Assembly: GCF_009766085.1 (NCBI RefSeq)
Contig: NZ_LMUF01000052.1
Location: 553,253-617,252 of the forward strand
Direction: 5' to 3'
DNA from: Burkholderia sp. S171
Lineage (GTDB): Bacteria > Pseudomonadota > Gammaproteobacteria > Burkholderiales > Burkholderiaceae
Length of the DNA stretch: 64,000 nt
In this document: piece after piece, positions 43,433 to 51,420 of the stretch
Position numbering within the stretch: the stretch's first letter is position 1
How the letters are laid out: each line of letters begins with the position of its first letter
Translations under genes and position numbers: made by a program
The notes under the pieces: generated by a model
What the model was told of the DNA's origin: nothing
Databases searched by the model: none
Seen by the model: the letters and a program-made list of their open reading frames with translations, nothing else

Positions 43433-45553
43433 TCAGACGGGTCTCGTAACCGGTGCCGTGGCAGCAGGATCGCTCGTGCCCACGCGCCCCGTTTCAACGT
43501 GCCCCGCGAGACGACGCTGGAATGCCGGGTTCGATGGCATCGTGACCTGCAGGTCGTACCAGTTGCTGCTGCACGACAGGTCCCAGTGATCCTCCGCGGT
43601 TTTGACAGCAGGCACCGTGATAGATCGCGGCGGCTGGCCGTAGGCCAGGTCGGTGACCGTGAAGACCACCGGCGCGGTGCCCTGATTGTTGAGTGTCAGA
43701 TAGACGTTGCCGTTGGCCACGTCATAGCAGGTCACCGTCTCGGGTTGCACGGCGGCGTCGGCGGCAACCGCGCCCGTGAAGCGCCGGAAGTACCCGTTCG
43801 GACCATAGACGCTCAAGGCGTATTGATCGTTCGAACCGGCGGGCCACGTATCGGAAAGCTGCTTGCCTGCTTCGACGGTATAGCGCTTGGGCATCGCCGT
43901 CGGGTCAGCGGTGTACACATAGAAATTCGCGCCTACCTTGCCGGTATTTGCGAAGGTCAGCGTGTAAGTCTGGGCTTGCACCTGCAGCGTGCCGTTCACG
44001 TGCAACTCATAGGGCAAGGGCCGCGTCGGACGCGTGCCCGGCTCCTGCGCTGCGATAACCTGCGCCGCGGTGGCGGCGGGCGCCGTCTGGTTGGTCGGCA
44101 ACGCGCATTGCATATCGGCCGCTGCAATGTATCCGGCCGTACTCGGCAGTGCCGGTACGGTGGCGTCAGGCTTGGAAAAATCGAACGCCGCCGTCAAGTC
44201 GCCGCATATGGCGCGACGCCACGGCGTAAGGTTCGTTTCGATCACCCCAAAACGTTTTTCGATGAATTGCAGCACCGACGTGTGATCGAATACTTGCGAG
44301 CAGACAAAACCACCCTTGCTCCACGGCGAGACAACGGTCATCGGCACGCGCGGTCCGAGACCATATGGCAGGTTGTCGGCCGTGTATGTCCCCGCTTGCG
44401 CCGCGGTCACCACGTTGTGGCGCTCAAGCGTGATGTCCGCCGTGCTCAGACCCGAGCCCGGCAACGTAGGCGCTTGCGGCGGCACCATGTGATCGAAGAA
44501 ACCATCGTTCTCGTCATACATGATGAACAGTGCCGTCTTGCTCCACACGTCAGGGTTCGCGGTTAGCGCATCGAGGATCATCGAAATGTATTCCGCGCCG
44601 TAGAGCGGCGTCCATTTCGGGTGCTCGGAATAGGCGGCGGGCGGCAGCAGCCACGAGACTTGCGGCAAGGCATTAGCCACCACGTCCGCCTTGAGTTGCG
44701 TCAGCGTGCGAGCGGTCATCGCCTTCGTGTTCAGCGCTGAACCAACCGGTGCATTCACGTAGTTCTGGAAATTCGCCAGCACATTGGTACCGTAGTTGCC
44801 GCTGTAGTTATCGAAGCCCGTTCCCTGCTGATAGATCTGCCATGAGACGCCGGCCGCTTCCAGCCGCTCCGGATAGGTCGTCCAGTTGAACGGTGCCACC
44901 TGGAGCGTATCGAACTGATTATCGACATAGTCGGTGTTGTCGAGAAGCGGACCACCGCCCGCCCCGGTTGGGTCCACCATCCCGGTCATCAGGTACATGC
45001 GGTTCGGATGCGTGTTGCCGGGTATCGAGCAGAAGTAATGGTCGCAGACGGTGAATGCATCGGCTAGCGCGTAGTGGAACGGAATGTCCGCGCGCACGTG
45101 ATAACCCATCGTCATGTCGGTCTTCTGCACCGCCCATTTATCGGCGCGGCCGTTGTCGATTGCGCCATGCGTAGTCGCCCACGTATGCGGCAGCCCGCCG
45201 ATACATTGCGCGTTGACCGCCGGGTTGGTCGTGTCGTAGCGGAACGGAGCAATGGTCTGAGCCTGATTCTCCTGCCGTGGCTGGAACCATACCGGCAACC
45301 CATTTGGAAGCGTCACGGGGAAGCGGTCGTTATACCCTCGCACTCCACTCAGATGTCCAAGGTAATGATCGAACGAGCGATTTTCCTGCATGAACACAAC
45401 GATATGCTCTACGTCGTTGATCGTACCGGTAACGGAATTGGGTTCGATCGCGAGCGCCTTGCGGATCGAGTCCGGAAAAAGCGACGCTGCAGCGCCGGCA
45501 CCTGCCAGGCTGGCGGAAATTTTCAGAAAATCGCGGCGGCTCTTCGTGACCAT
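43433..45553 (-). CDS. Tat-exported phospholipase C (phosphocholine-specific type)
   Basis: 706 residues. Twin-arginine signal KSRRDFLKISASLAGAGAAA at the N-terminus. Phosphoesterase domain (about 45-470) with the entry HIVVFMQENRSFDHYLGHLS and catalytic region ALFIMYDENDGFFDHMVPPQ; the C-terminal ~200 residues form two small beta-domains of the bacterial PLC type (DUF756). These enzymes hydrolyse phosphatidylcholine or sphingomyelin outside the cell and feed phosphate or choline supply; in Burkholderia several paralogues occur. Substrate range cannot be read. Followed upstream by a small lipoprotein gene. Confidence 0.92.
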   Translation of the reverse strand: MVTKSRRDFLKISASLAGAGAAASLFPDSIRKALAIEPNSVTGTINDVEHIVVFMQENRSFDHYLGHLSGVRGYNDRFPVTLPNGLPVWFQPRQENQAQTIAPFRYDTTNPAVNAQCIGGLPHTWATTHGAIDNGRADKWAVQKTDMTMGYHVRADIPFHYALADAFTVCDHYFCSIPGNTHPNRMYLMTGMVDPTGAGGGPLLDNTDYVDNQFDTLQVAPFNWTTYPERLEAAGVSWQIYQQGTGFDNYSGNYGTNVLANFQNYVNAPVGSALNTKAMTARTLTQLKADVVANALPQVSWLLPPAAYSEHPKWTPLYGAEYISMILDALTANPDVWSKTALFIMYDENDGFFDHMVPPQAPTLPGSGLSTADITLERHNVVTAAQAGTYTADNLPYGLGPRVPMTVVSPWSKGGFVCSQVFDHTSVLQFIEKRFGVIETNLTPWRRAICGDLTAAFDFSKPDATVPALPSTAGYIAAADMQCALPTNQTAPAATAAQVIAAQEPGTRPTRPLPYELHVNGTLQVQAQTYTLTFANTGKVGANFYVYTADPTAMPKRYTVEAGKQLSDTWPAGSNDQYALSVYGPNGYFRRFTGAVAADAAVQPETVTCYDVANGNVYLTLNNQGTAPVVFTVTDLAYGQPPRSITVPAVKTAEDHWDLSCSSNWYDLQVTMPSNPAFQRRLAGHVETGRVGTSDPAATAPVTRPV

Positions 45554-45647
45554 GCGCTTACCTTTTTTGTGTCTGTGAGGAATGACTGGCCGCTTGCGAG
45601 TGATGCGCAGCCATTTGGATAAGCTAACGAATGCAGTTTTTTAACGT

Positions 45648-45821
45648 TCAGGATGACGAAGCAGGTGTAGCGGCCGGCGGACAACTCATCTTGGCCGATA
45701 CGGACGCGCCACCGCACGCCGATTGACTCGGGGCATCCGAACTACCGCAAGCAGACAGCAACAGTGGGGGAAGTATCGACGCGACAATGAGCGCACAGAG
45801 TCGAAATTTCGACGTTTGCAT
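45648..45821 (-). CDS. Small lipoprotein (57 aa)
   Basis: From the ATG at 45821: MQTSKFRLCALIVASILPPL and lipobox LLSAC. The mature part of about 33 residues is Ser/Ala-rich with two further cysteines (QSACGG, MSCPP). Upstream of the phospholipase gene on the same strand, 94 bases apart, so possibly co-transcribed. No family known. Confidence 0.55.
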   Translation of the reverse strand: MQTSKFRLCALIVASILPPLLLSACGSSDAPSQSACGGASVSAKMSCPPAATPASSS

Positions 45822-46033
45822 GACTTTCTCAGGAAGGATCGGAGGGAATCGATACGCTCGGCGCATACCCATCAAAGCGACGCACCAAAACGATGGCGCT
45901 GAGAATACCGTCCGTTTATGACAGGCCGGTGGGGAGATTTGAAAAGATACGATAAGGATTGTCGGGGCGTGAAAGTCGCGAAGCCGATTCTATTCAGTGT
46001 GATGCCGCGTGAAGGCCGTGAGTTCGGATCCAA

Positions 46034-46051
46034 CTCCCGGAAAGGCTCACC
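46034..46051 (-). repeat. Dispersed iteron (46.03 kb)
   Basis: Minus-strand GGTGAG-CCTTTC-CGGGAG, exact consensus. Confidence 0.85.
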
Positions 46052-46131
46052 GATCACGGTTCATGGTGTGGAAGGGGCACTTCTGCTGAGCCGTTTTAGG
46101 ACGCGATGTTTCCAGACCCTTTTCGCCTTAA

Positions 46132-46149
46132 GGTGAGCTGATACGGGAG
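46132..46149 (+). repeat. Dispersed iteron (46.13 kb)
   Basis: GGTGAG-CTGATA-CGGGAG, exact consensus, inverted relative to the 46.03-kb copy. Confidence 0.85.
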
Positions 46150-46398
46150 CCCGTCTGAGACGCTGTCAGCCAATGAAATTGGCGCTTTTTGCGGCGCATA
46201 TTTTTAATCTGGAGTCCAGATCAGATGAGGGATCTGAATATAGGCTAGGAAGCGGTGAACGTCGACAGGTCGGAATTGGCGAAGGTTTGGAATACCTTGA
46301 AACGCTCCAGACGAAGCACGCGTTTCTGTCGGCGATTCGGCCTTACCGTGCGATCTCAAATAACGTACGACTCGCGCCTCAACGCCCGCGAGGAGATG

Positions 46399-46920
46399 TC
46401 ACCAAAATCTGACTCGCAACTGAAACCCTATCGTGAAGGGCAAGTCGCTAGAAGGGATCGGGGGAATCAGGATGATGTTCGCGCCAATACGACCGTACTC
46501 CGCCATGATGAGCGGCGCGACGACCGGCCCGACCTTGTGATCGTGGCCGATACCCCATTTGCCGTAGTCATATCCCGATATCAATCCGCCCATCGCGGCC
46601 AGTCGGACATAACCCCAATGCGCAAATTCCGGCGCCCAAACGCCGCCGCCGTAAAACGAAGGGGCAGTGAGCGAGTTTCGAAAATAGCCGCCGGCCAGCG
46701 CCCACTGCGGCGAAACCCAGCATTCAACGCCAATGCCTGGATTGAATTGATCAAAGTGTTTTTTGGGATGGACGTGATATGAACTGATCATCGCGTCCGC
46801 CCACAAACCGTCATTGCAAACCTCGGCGGCCAAGACATTCGATGTCGCACCCATTGCCATCAAGGCCGCCAGCACGAGCGGAACACGGATTTTTTTTGAG
46901 ACAGTTACTGACGTTTTCAT
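46399..46920 (-). CDS. Predicted outer-membrane beta-barrel protein
   Basis: 173 residues from the ATG at 46920. Signal peptide with cleavage after VLA (TSNVLA-AEV). The mature part alternates hydrophobic and polar residues with many Gly/Tyr/Trp (QFNPGIGVECWV, WALAGGYFRNSLTAPSFYGG) and ends in the aromatic F-x-L-R-V-R-F-W, the C-terminal signature for Bam insertion. The NPGIGVE...AGGYxxNS pattern is known from small barrel proteins in proteobacteria and phages, some annotated lipid-A-modifying. I cannot assign an activity. Confidence 0.65.
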   Translation of the reverse strand: MKTSVTVSKKIRVPLVLAALMAMGATSNVLAAEVCNDGLWADAMISSYHVHPKKHFDQFNPGIGVECWVSPQWALAGGYFRNSLTAPSFYGGGVWAPEFAHWGYVRLAAMGGLISGYDYGKWGIGHDHKVGPVVAPLIMAEYGRIGANIILIPPIPSSDLPFTIGFQLRVRFW

Positions 46921-47259
46921 TCGGCTCAAACCTGTGCGTTTTGCCGTCGCAGTCTCGCTGACCACGCCTTTTTATATGAAGTTCGAGCGGAACTTTACAT
47001 GAACGCCATGGGCATTTGTGTGAAATTGGGGAACGAGTTTTTGCGAATGGAAATTGAGTGGGGATTTGATATTTAGCTGAAGTCTTTCAGCTTTTTAGCA
47101 GCTTGATAGCTAGACCGTATCCTTATGTCGATGTGTAGTTCGCTGTGGTAAGTGGCCCGCTGTGTGTTGGGGGATGGGACGCGGAAACTCTTTGCCTCCG
47201 ATTGGCTCGATCCGGACCGCATGGAGTTGGCGCGTGCAGTTTGCCGCCGATGGCCGGAA

Positions 47260-47275
47260 CTTGATGCGCATAAAG
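47260..47275. other. Degenerate parS candidate
   Basis: CTTGATGCGCATAAAG differs from the perfect parS palindromes near parAB (CTTTATGCGCATAAAG) by one base, 8 kb from parA. Confidence 0.45.
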
Positions 47276-47523
47276 TTTTCCGGTGCGCGTCAAGTCAAGG
47301 AGGGGACCCACCTGCAACGGCATTTAGTTTAAAAACGCCGCTCACGTAAAGTCCGGCTTTCCGACTCGTTCAGCTTTCCAATTCGATTAGTACGAAAAGC
47401 GAGATAGACCATTCACACCTGGCTGGACAATTTCCCAACACTGATAATGGAATCGGCAAGCTGCCAGTAGATGACGATCGTGCTCGGCGCACGCAACGGT
47501 CATCGTGACGGAGACGTAAGCGT

Positions 47524-47554
47524 AAAAAGCCGTTCCAAATCGTTCTGGAACGGC
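47524..47554 (-). terminator. Rho-independent terminator of the CsbD gene
   Basis: GCCGTTCCA (47529-47537) pairs with TGGAACGGC (47546-47554); on the minus strand the stem is followed by a run of five T (47524-47528). Confidence 0.8.
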
Positions 47555-47639
47555 CAATCACTTTAGAGCCAATTTCTAACGCGGAGCGCGCGCTAGGGCG
47601 GGACGGGGCAACCTGCTCGCCGCAACCCGCCCTCACCAA

Positions 47640-47825
47640 TTAAGGTTTTTTGAGCGCGTCCTTCACGTCTTCGCGTGCATCACCGACACCTTTTTGCACC
47701 TTACCGGCCGCCTGTTGCATATCGCCCTTTGCTTCCTGGCTCTTGTTGCCGGTTACCTTGCCAACCGCCTCGTTGACTTTACCCTTGGCCTGATTCACCA
47801 CACCGTCTTTCTGATCCTTGTTCAT
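47640..47825 (-). CDS. CsbD-family stress protein
   Basis: 61 residues, hydrophilic, with the family's repeated pattern DGVVNQAKGKVNEAVGKVTG and AKGDMQQAAGKVQKGVGDAR. AAGGAGA lies six bases before the ATG. CsbD-like proteins are induced by general stress in many bacteria; molecular role unknown. A terminator follows. Confidence 0.93.
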   Translation of the reverse strand: MNKDQKDGVVNQAKGKVNEAVGKVTGNKSQEAKGDMQQAAGKVQKGVGDAREDVKDALKKP

Positions 47826-48029
47826 CTTGATCTCCTTTCGTATCGAAGCGCGAATTTCCGGTCCCTTGGGATTCGCGGCGTCATGTCAGGGAAAGCGCCC
47901 TGAACGTGTAATCAGAATGGCGATTTCGAACGCCGCAGAACAGCCGCGCACGTCTGATTCCCACGTAGGCGGAATCGCACATACGCGAGAAGCGCTCGGC
48001 GCGACTCTAGAGGAACATTGCGATAAACA

Positions 48030-48045
48030 CTGTATGTTTGTACAG
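48030..48045. promoter_or_regulatory. LexA box candidate (SOS operator)
   Basis: CTGTATGTTTGTACAG fits the CTGT-N8-ACAG LexA consensus exactly. It overlaps a possible promoter, TTGCGA (48018-48023) - 17 bases - TACAGT (48041-48046), and lies 40 bases before the gene at 48086. It predicts DNA-damage induction. Confidence 0.6.
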
Positions 48046-48085
48046 TACACACCTTGGCGCAATGGCATGGATGGAGGAGAAGACA

Positions 48086-48445
48086 ATGGACTTCGACGAA
48101 GATCGTATGGACACCCCCGAATTCGCACGCACAGTGCGCGACCTTGAGCGGATTACGCGCGACATAGCCGCGCGCTACATCGTGCAAGGTGTACGTTTGA
48201 CTTGGCGATTGTTGCTCGCCATTGAGGCAGAAGCGCTCGCGGATCTCGGTTTTGCAGGGCGGCACGAGTCCGCACTCCGCGCCCTGTTTGCGCGCCCGGA
48301 CGACATGGTTTTTCCCGAAACCGATGATCTCGTCGATTTCGGGGCGTCGAATGCTTTACCGCCCGTGTTTGTATTTGCCGTCGATGCCTATGATTGTGCC
48401 GCCCGTGCTGGACACCCAGAGCTGGCAGTGGCCTTAACGCATTGA
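48086..48445 (+). CDS. Hypothetical protein downstream of a LexA box (119 aa)
   Basis: Acidic protein of 119 residues from the ATG at 48086 (preceded by GAGGAGAAG): MDFDEDRMDTPEFARTVRDL, then a helical middle and an end with hydrophobic FVFAVDAYDCAARAGHPELA. No known domain. Expression is probably SOS-linked if the LexA box is real. Confidence 0.65.
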   Translation: MDFDEDRMDTPEFARTVRDLERITRDIAARYIVQGVRLTWRLLLAIEAEALADLGFAGRHESALRALFARPDDMVFPETDDLVDFGASNALPPVFVFAVDAYDCAARAGHPELAVALTH

Positions 48446-48801
48446 GGTCTAAATTCGCGATCGCACGAAATGCGAGCATGGCCAGCGGGAAACCGGTGGC
48501 CATTACTTTTGCAACTGCGACTCGAGTTTGTCGCCAGACTTGAGCACATAAGCGTGGCGTCGCGTGTCATGCACCGGACAAACCAGAATGCCCGCCTATA
48601 CGCTTCGCATTGCCGACGCGCGTCGGCACGCCGTCATGTGCGATTTCCTCGCTAACGCATGGCAAAGCGCCTTTCCGCTTGCAAGCGGCACTTAGATGAA
48701 GCTGAACCTCAATCGCGTTGCAGTCACGTTTCCTTGGAACGCCGTCAGCTTTCGCGTAACCTGTTGCGTACGCGTTTCACAACTAACGGATCGACAGGCC
48801 G
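48446..48801. other. Intergenic region, no clear gene
   Basis: 356 bases. A 35-codon ATG frame (from ~48591) has no good ribosome-binding site. The 14-base palindrome CCGACGCGCGTCGG (about 48613-48626) is the only visible symmetry. Presumably contains the promoter of the recombinase-like gene. Confidence 0.35.
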
Positions 48802-49821
48802 ATGACCACTCCTGAGGAAACCCACGAAATCTTCGATCACGAGCGCGCCGATTGGTACGCCGATCCGCGTAGCGCGTTTGACTCCTGGATGGCGCATCAA
48901 GCGTTCAAAGCATCTTCCGCGGACGTCTATCGAGCGCAATGGGGCCTCTTCCTCGAATGGCTGAGCGTTAAACGAATTGATCTCCGAACAGTCGATCGAC
49001 TTGCCATTGAACAGTTCGTCACCCAATTAAAGATTCGAAAACCACAGCGCGTTCGCTATTTACGCCTTATCGAACGGGTACTCGACCATGTGCGCAAAAT
49101 TGAAATGGCATCGACAAACCCAGCTCGCTTCATCGCCCAGGACGGTGAAGCGCCATGGCGCGATGCACGTGAAAACGAGCCAACAGGATTTCTCGCCCAC
49201 GGTGAACGAGCAGCCCTGATCAGCTATCTTTTCTCTCCAATCGGCGATCTGCCAGCCGCGCAACGTTGGCGAGAGCGCCGCGATCGTGCGCTGGTCGGCG
49301 CATTCCTGGGCGGCGGGGTAAAAACGGGTGAAGCAGCGGCGCTGACCGTTAGTGACTATTCATGGAATCAGCCGTGGCTTGCTGTCGAGGCACCTAACTC
49401 CGCAGTCCATCGCGAAACCCGGCTCGCACCCTTTGCGATTGCGTTACTCGACCATTGGATCAGCGAGCGCAAGACAGCACGATTACTCGGCAATCTGCTT
49501 TTTCCGTCCGCGCCATCGGGGCGCCCGATGCACAAGGCCACCATGCTGCGCGCGATCGATGCCGTGATCGAAGCCGCCGGCATTGCCCATTCACGAACGG
49601 CGCGCGCCAGTCCGCAAACCTTGCGCAATACCTTCGCCGCCGACCTGTTCGAAAGTGGCACGGCACCCGAGCGCGTCGGGCAATGGTTAGGTTTCCAGCA
49701 ACAAATCTCAGCGCATCGGTTGCATCGAGCCTGGCAAAACTGGACAGGTGAGGAAATACGGGAGCGCGATTTAGCGCAGGCGCAAGAAAGCGCCCGTGAA
49801 GAAAGCCACAAATTCGAATAG
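48802..49821 (+). CDS. Tyrosine-recombinase-fold protein lacking catalytic residues
   Basis: 339 residues. A SAM-like core-binding domain (about 25-105) precedes a C-terminal catalytic-fold domain. By alignment to XerD the catalytic set is degraded: box-I Arg is Lys (GGGVKTGEAAAL against TGLRVSEL), the beta-hairpin Lys is absent, the His of HxLR is Gln (SPQTLRNTFA), only the second Arg remains, LGH is LGF, and the nucleophilic Tyr position is His (ISAHRLHRAW). So it should bind DNA but not cleave. It lies next to kfrA-like, repA and parAB, convergent with the former. Likely role: architectural or regulatory protein of the replicon. Two iterons flank or overlap its 3' end. Confidence 0.8.
   Translation: MTTPEETHEIFDHERADWYADPRSAFDSWMAHQAFKASSADVYRAQWGLFLEWLSVKRIDLRTVDRLAIEQFVTQLKIRKPQRVRYLRLIERVLDHVRKIEMASTNPARFIAQDGEAPWRDARENEPTGFLAHGERAALISYLFSPIGDLPAAQRWRERRDRALVGAFLGGGVKTGEAAALTVSDYSWNQPWLAVEAPNSAVHRETRLAPFAIALLDHWISERKTARLLGNLLFPSAPSGRPMHKATMLRAIDAVIEAAGIAHSRTARASPQTLRNTFAADLFESGTAPERVGQWLGFQQQISAHRLHRAWQNWTGEEIRERDLAQAQESAREESHKFE
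49747..49764 (+). repeat. Iteron within the 3' end of the recombinase-like gene
   Basis: GGTGAG-GAAATA-CGGGAG, exact consensus, read as coding sequence for TGEEIRE. Confidence 0.85.
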
Positions 49822-49828
49822 CGGCCTG

Positions 49829-49846
49829 CTCCCGAAAAGTCTCACC
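49829..49846 (-). repeat. Iteron overlapping the kfrA-like stop codon
   Basis: Minus-strand GGTGAG-ACTTTT-CGGGAG in the 20-base convergent gap; the TGA stop of the kfrA-like gene is part of its GGTGAG. Faces the 49747 copy. Confidence 0.85.
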
Positions 49847-51056
49847 TCTCAGTCTGCTCGCTGGTCTCGGCGATCTTGATGGCGTGAAATTGGGCTACCG
49901 CGATCAACCGCGACGACGCAGTTCCTGACGACCGATCGCAATCCGGACACGACAACTCGAACTCATCATGGCGCTGCGTAAGCTCCGGCTCGCCAGTGCC
50001 ACACGAGGGACAACGGGTTGGCACAGTGACAAAACCATCGATGTCCGTTCCCAATGCCTGCATTTCCTGAACGGATAGCCGTCCTTCCTCGACCATCGAG
50101 CAGATCAGCCCGGCAACGTTTTCGTTCATTCCGCTTTGTCCGAGTAACGCGTCACGTTCGAAGGCCAACGAATCGATCTCGTCCGATTGCTCGCGAATTC
50201 GCAGTTCCAGCCGATCCGTACGCGCCTTCGCGATGCTAAGTTGTTGAATAAAATCGAATTCCTTCTGGCTTGCTTGACGCACGCCGGCTTGATAAGTCGC
50301 CGCCATACCACGCAAAGAATCGAGCTCCACGAGCATCGGCTTCACCCGCCTCTCAGCCTCGCTGATTGCATCCTTGATTTGTTGCGCATAGTGCTCGGTG
50401 TTGTGTCGCAGTTCACCATTCAACGCATCCACACGATCGCGCAGCGCGGCGTTAGCCGTTTGCTCTGTTTCGAGCCGTTGAGTCAACGCAGCATTTTCCC
50501 GTTCTAATCGACGAGTCGACGCATGCAAACCGCTTTGTGCCTCCAGTGCGCGCCCACGAAGCGACGCTAATTCGATCTCCAACGAGGAATTGCGTGCCAG
50601 CGCAGTATCGGCGCGCGCCTCGCTCCGGTGAAGCGCCTCGTCGACCGTCGCGCAACGTACCTCCGCATCGCGAAGCCGGCTTAACGCAGCATCCACGTCA
50701 TCTTTCGCAGCATGGCGCTCATTTTCGAGCGATCGAGTCGCAAATTCCTGCGCCTCCAGGAAAAGCTGCCCGAGCAATTCTCCGGCTCGTTCCTGCAGCC
50801 CTTCCGGAATCGCTCCACTTTCGATACGAACGCGCGATGCGGATCTGATCCGAGCCCAGAACGCGTCGATATCCTTTGGGATATCGCTTGCGCTACCGGT
50901 TTGGGTGAGATCCCTGACAGTGGCCATTGACGGGCGAATGCCGAAATCGAAGAAAAGCCGTTTGCAAGCGTGCTGCGAGAGATCTTGTCGACGCGCACCG
51001 CTGGTTCGCATTGTCGCGAGTTCAGCCCGCAGCTCAAGACGTTCTGCATCGTTCAT
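49842..51056 (-). CDS. KfrA-like coiled-coil DNA-binding protein with C-terminal zinc ribbon
   Basis: 404 residues from the ATG at 51056 (GGAG eight bases before). The first ~110 residues match the KfrA N-terminal DNA-binding type (QHACKRLFFDFGIRPSMATVRDLTQTG). Residues ~115-320 are a long coiled coil (TRRLERENAALTQRLETEQT ...). The C-terminus carries CPSCGTGEPELTQRHDEFEL and SCPDCD, a zinc ribbon with two CxxC pairs, not part of ordinary KfrA. KfrA proteins of plasmids bind their own promoter and help partition. In this setting it is likely a segregation or nucleoid-structuring factor for the replicon. Confidence 0.8.
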   Translation of the reverse strand: MNDAERLELRAELATMRTSGARRQDLSQHACKRLFFDFGIRPSMATVRDLTQTGSASDIPKDIDAFWARIRSASRVRIESGAIPEGLQERAGELLGQLFLEAQEFATRSLENERHAAKDDVDAALSRLRDAEVRCATVDEALHRSEARADTALARNSSLEIELASLRGRALEAQSGLHASTRRLERENAALTQRLETEQTANAALRDRVDALNGELRHNTEHYAQQIKDAISEAERRVKPMLVELDSLRGMAATYQAGVRQASQKEFDFIQQLSIAKARTDRLELRIREQSDEIDSLAFERDALLGQSGMNENVAGLICSMVEEGRLSVQEMQALGTDIDGFVTVPTRCPSCGTGEPELTQRHDEFELSCPDCDRSSGTASSRLIAVAQFHAIKIAETSEQTER

Positions 51057-51420
51057 ACGAAGCTCCAAGTCGAATTCGTTCGTATAATAATACTTTACGT
51101 ATCAAACGCTACATATTTAGGATCGGTGCAGAAGCTAGTGCTCTTGGTTACTCTCTTTTTGTCCGGATAGCCTATATCACACATGCGCTACGGTGGCATC
51201 CGTGAAACATGTCGAGGTTATTCCTTCAAGCCCTTGATTACTAGTGAATTTTTTCGATTCGAGCATCTCTGCAAATGTTCCACGGAGTTCTTGTTTCACG
51301 GTTCTCTCTTTTCGGATATCTCTGCTGCTTGAGAGTATTAGAAGTAAACACCTTTGAAACCTAGTTAAAGACGTTAACGCCACGGCAAAGCCTTACCTGA
51401 TAAGGCTTTCCGGGCACGTC

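Larger units (their letters stand above)
45822..46398. other. Gene-free region with an inverted iteron pair
   Basis: 577 bases without a credible gene. It holds two iterons on opposite strands (46034-46051 minus, 46132-46149 plus) about 98 bases apart. Confidence 0.6.
46921..47639. other. Gene-poor region with a degenerate parS and a terminator
   Basis: No credible gene, though a weak 65-codon GTG frame (47152-47349) exists. It holds a one-mismatch parS-like palindrome at 47260-47275 and the CsbD terminator at 47524-47554. Base composition appears more AT-rich near 46960-47110. Confidence 0.45.

Noticed and set aside
47152..47349. 65-codon frame from a GTG
   Set aside because: No ribosome-binding site and no recognisable family; possibly a gene remnant, but unsupported.
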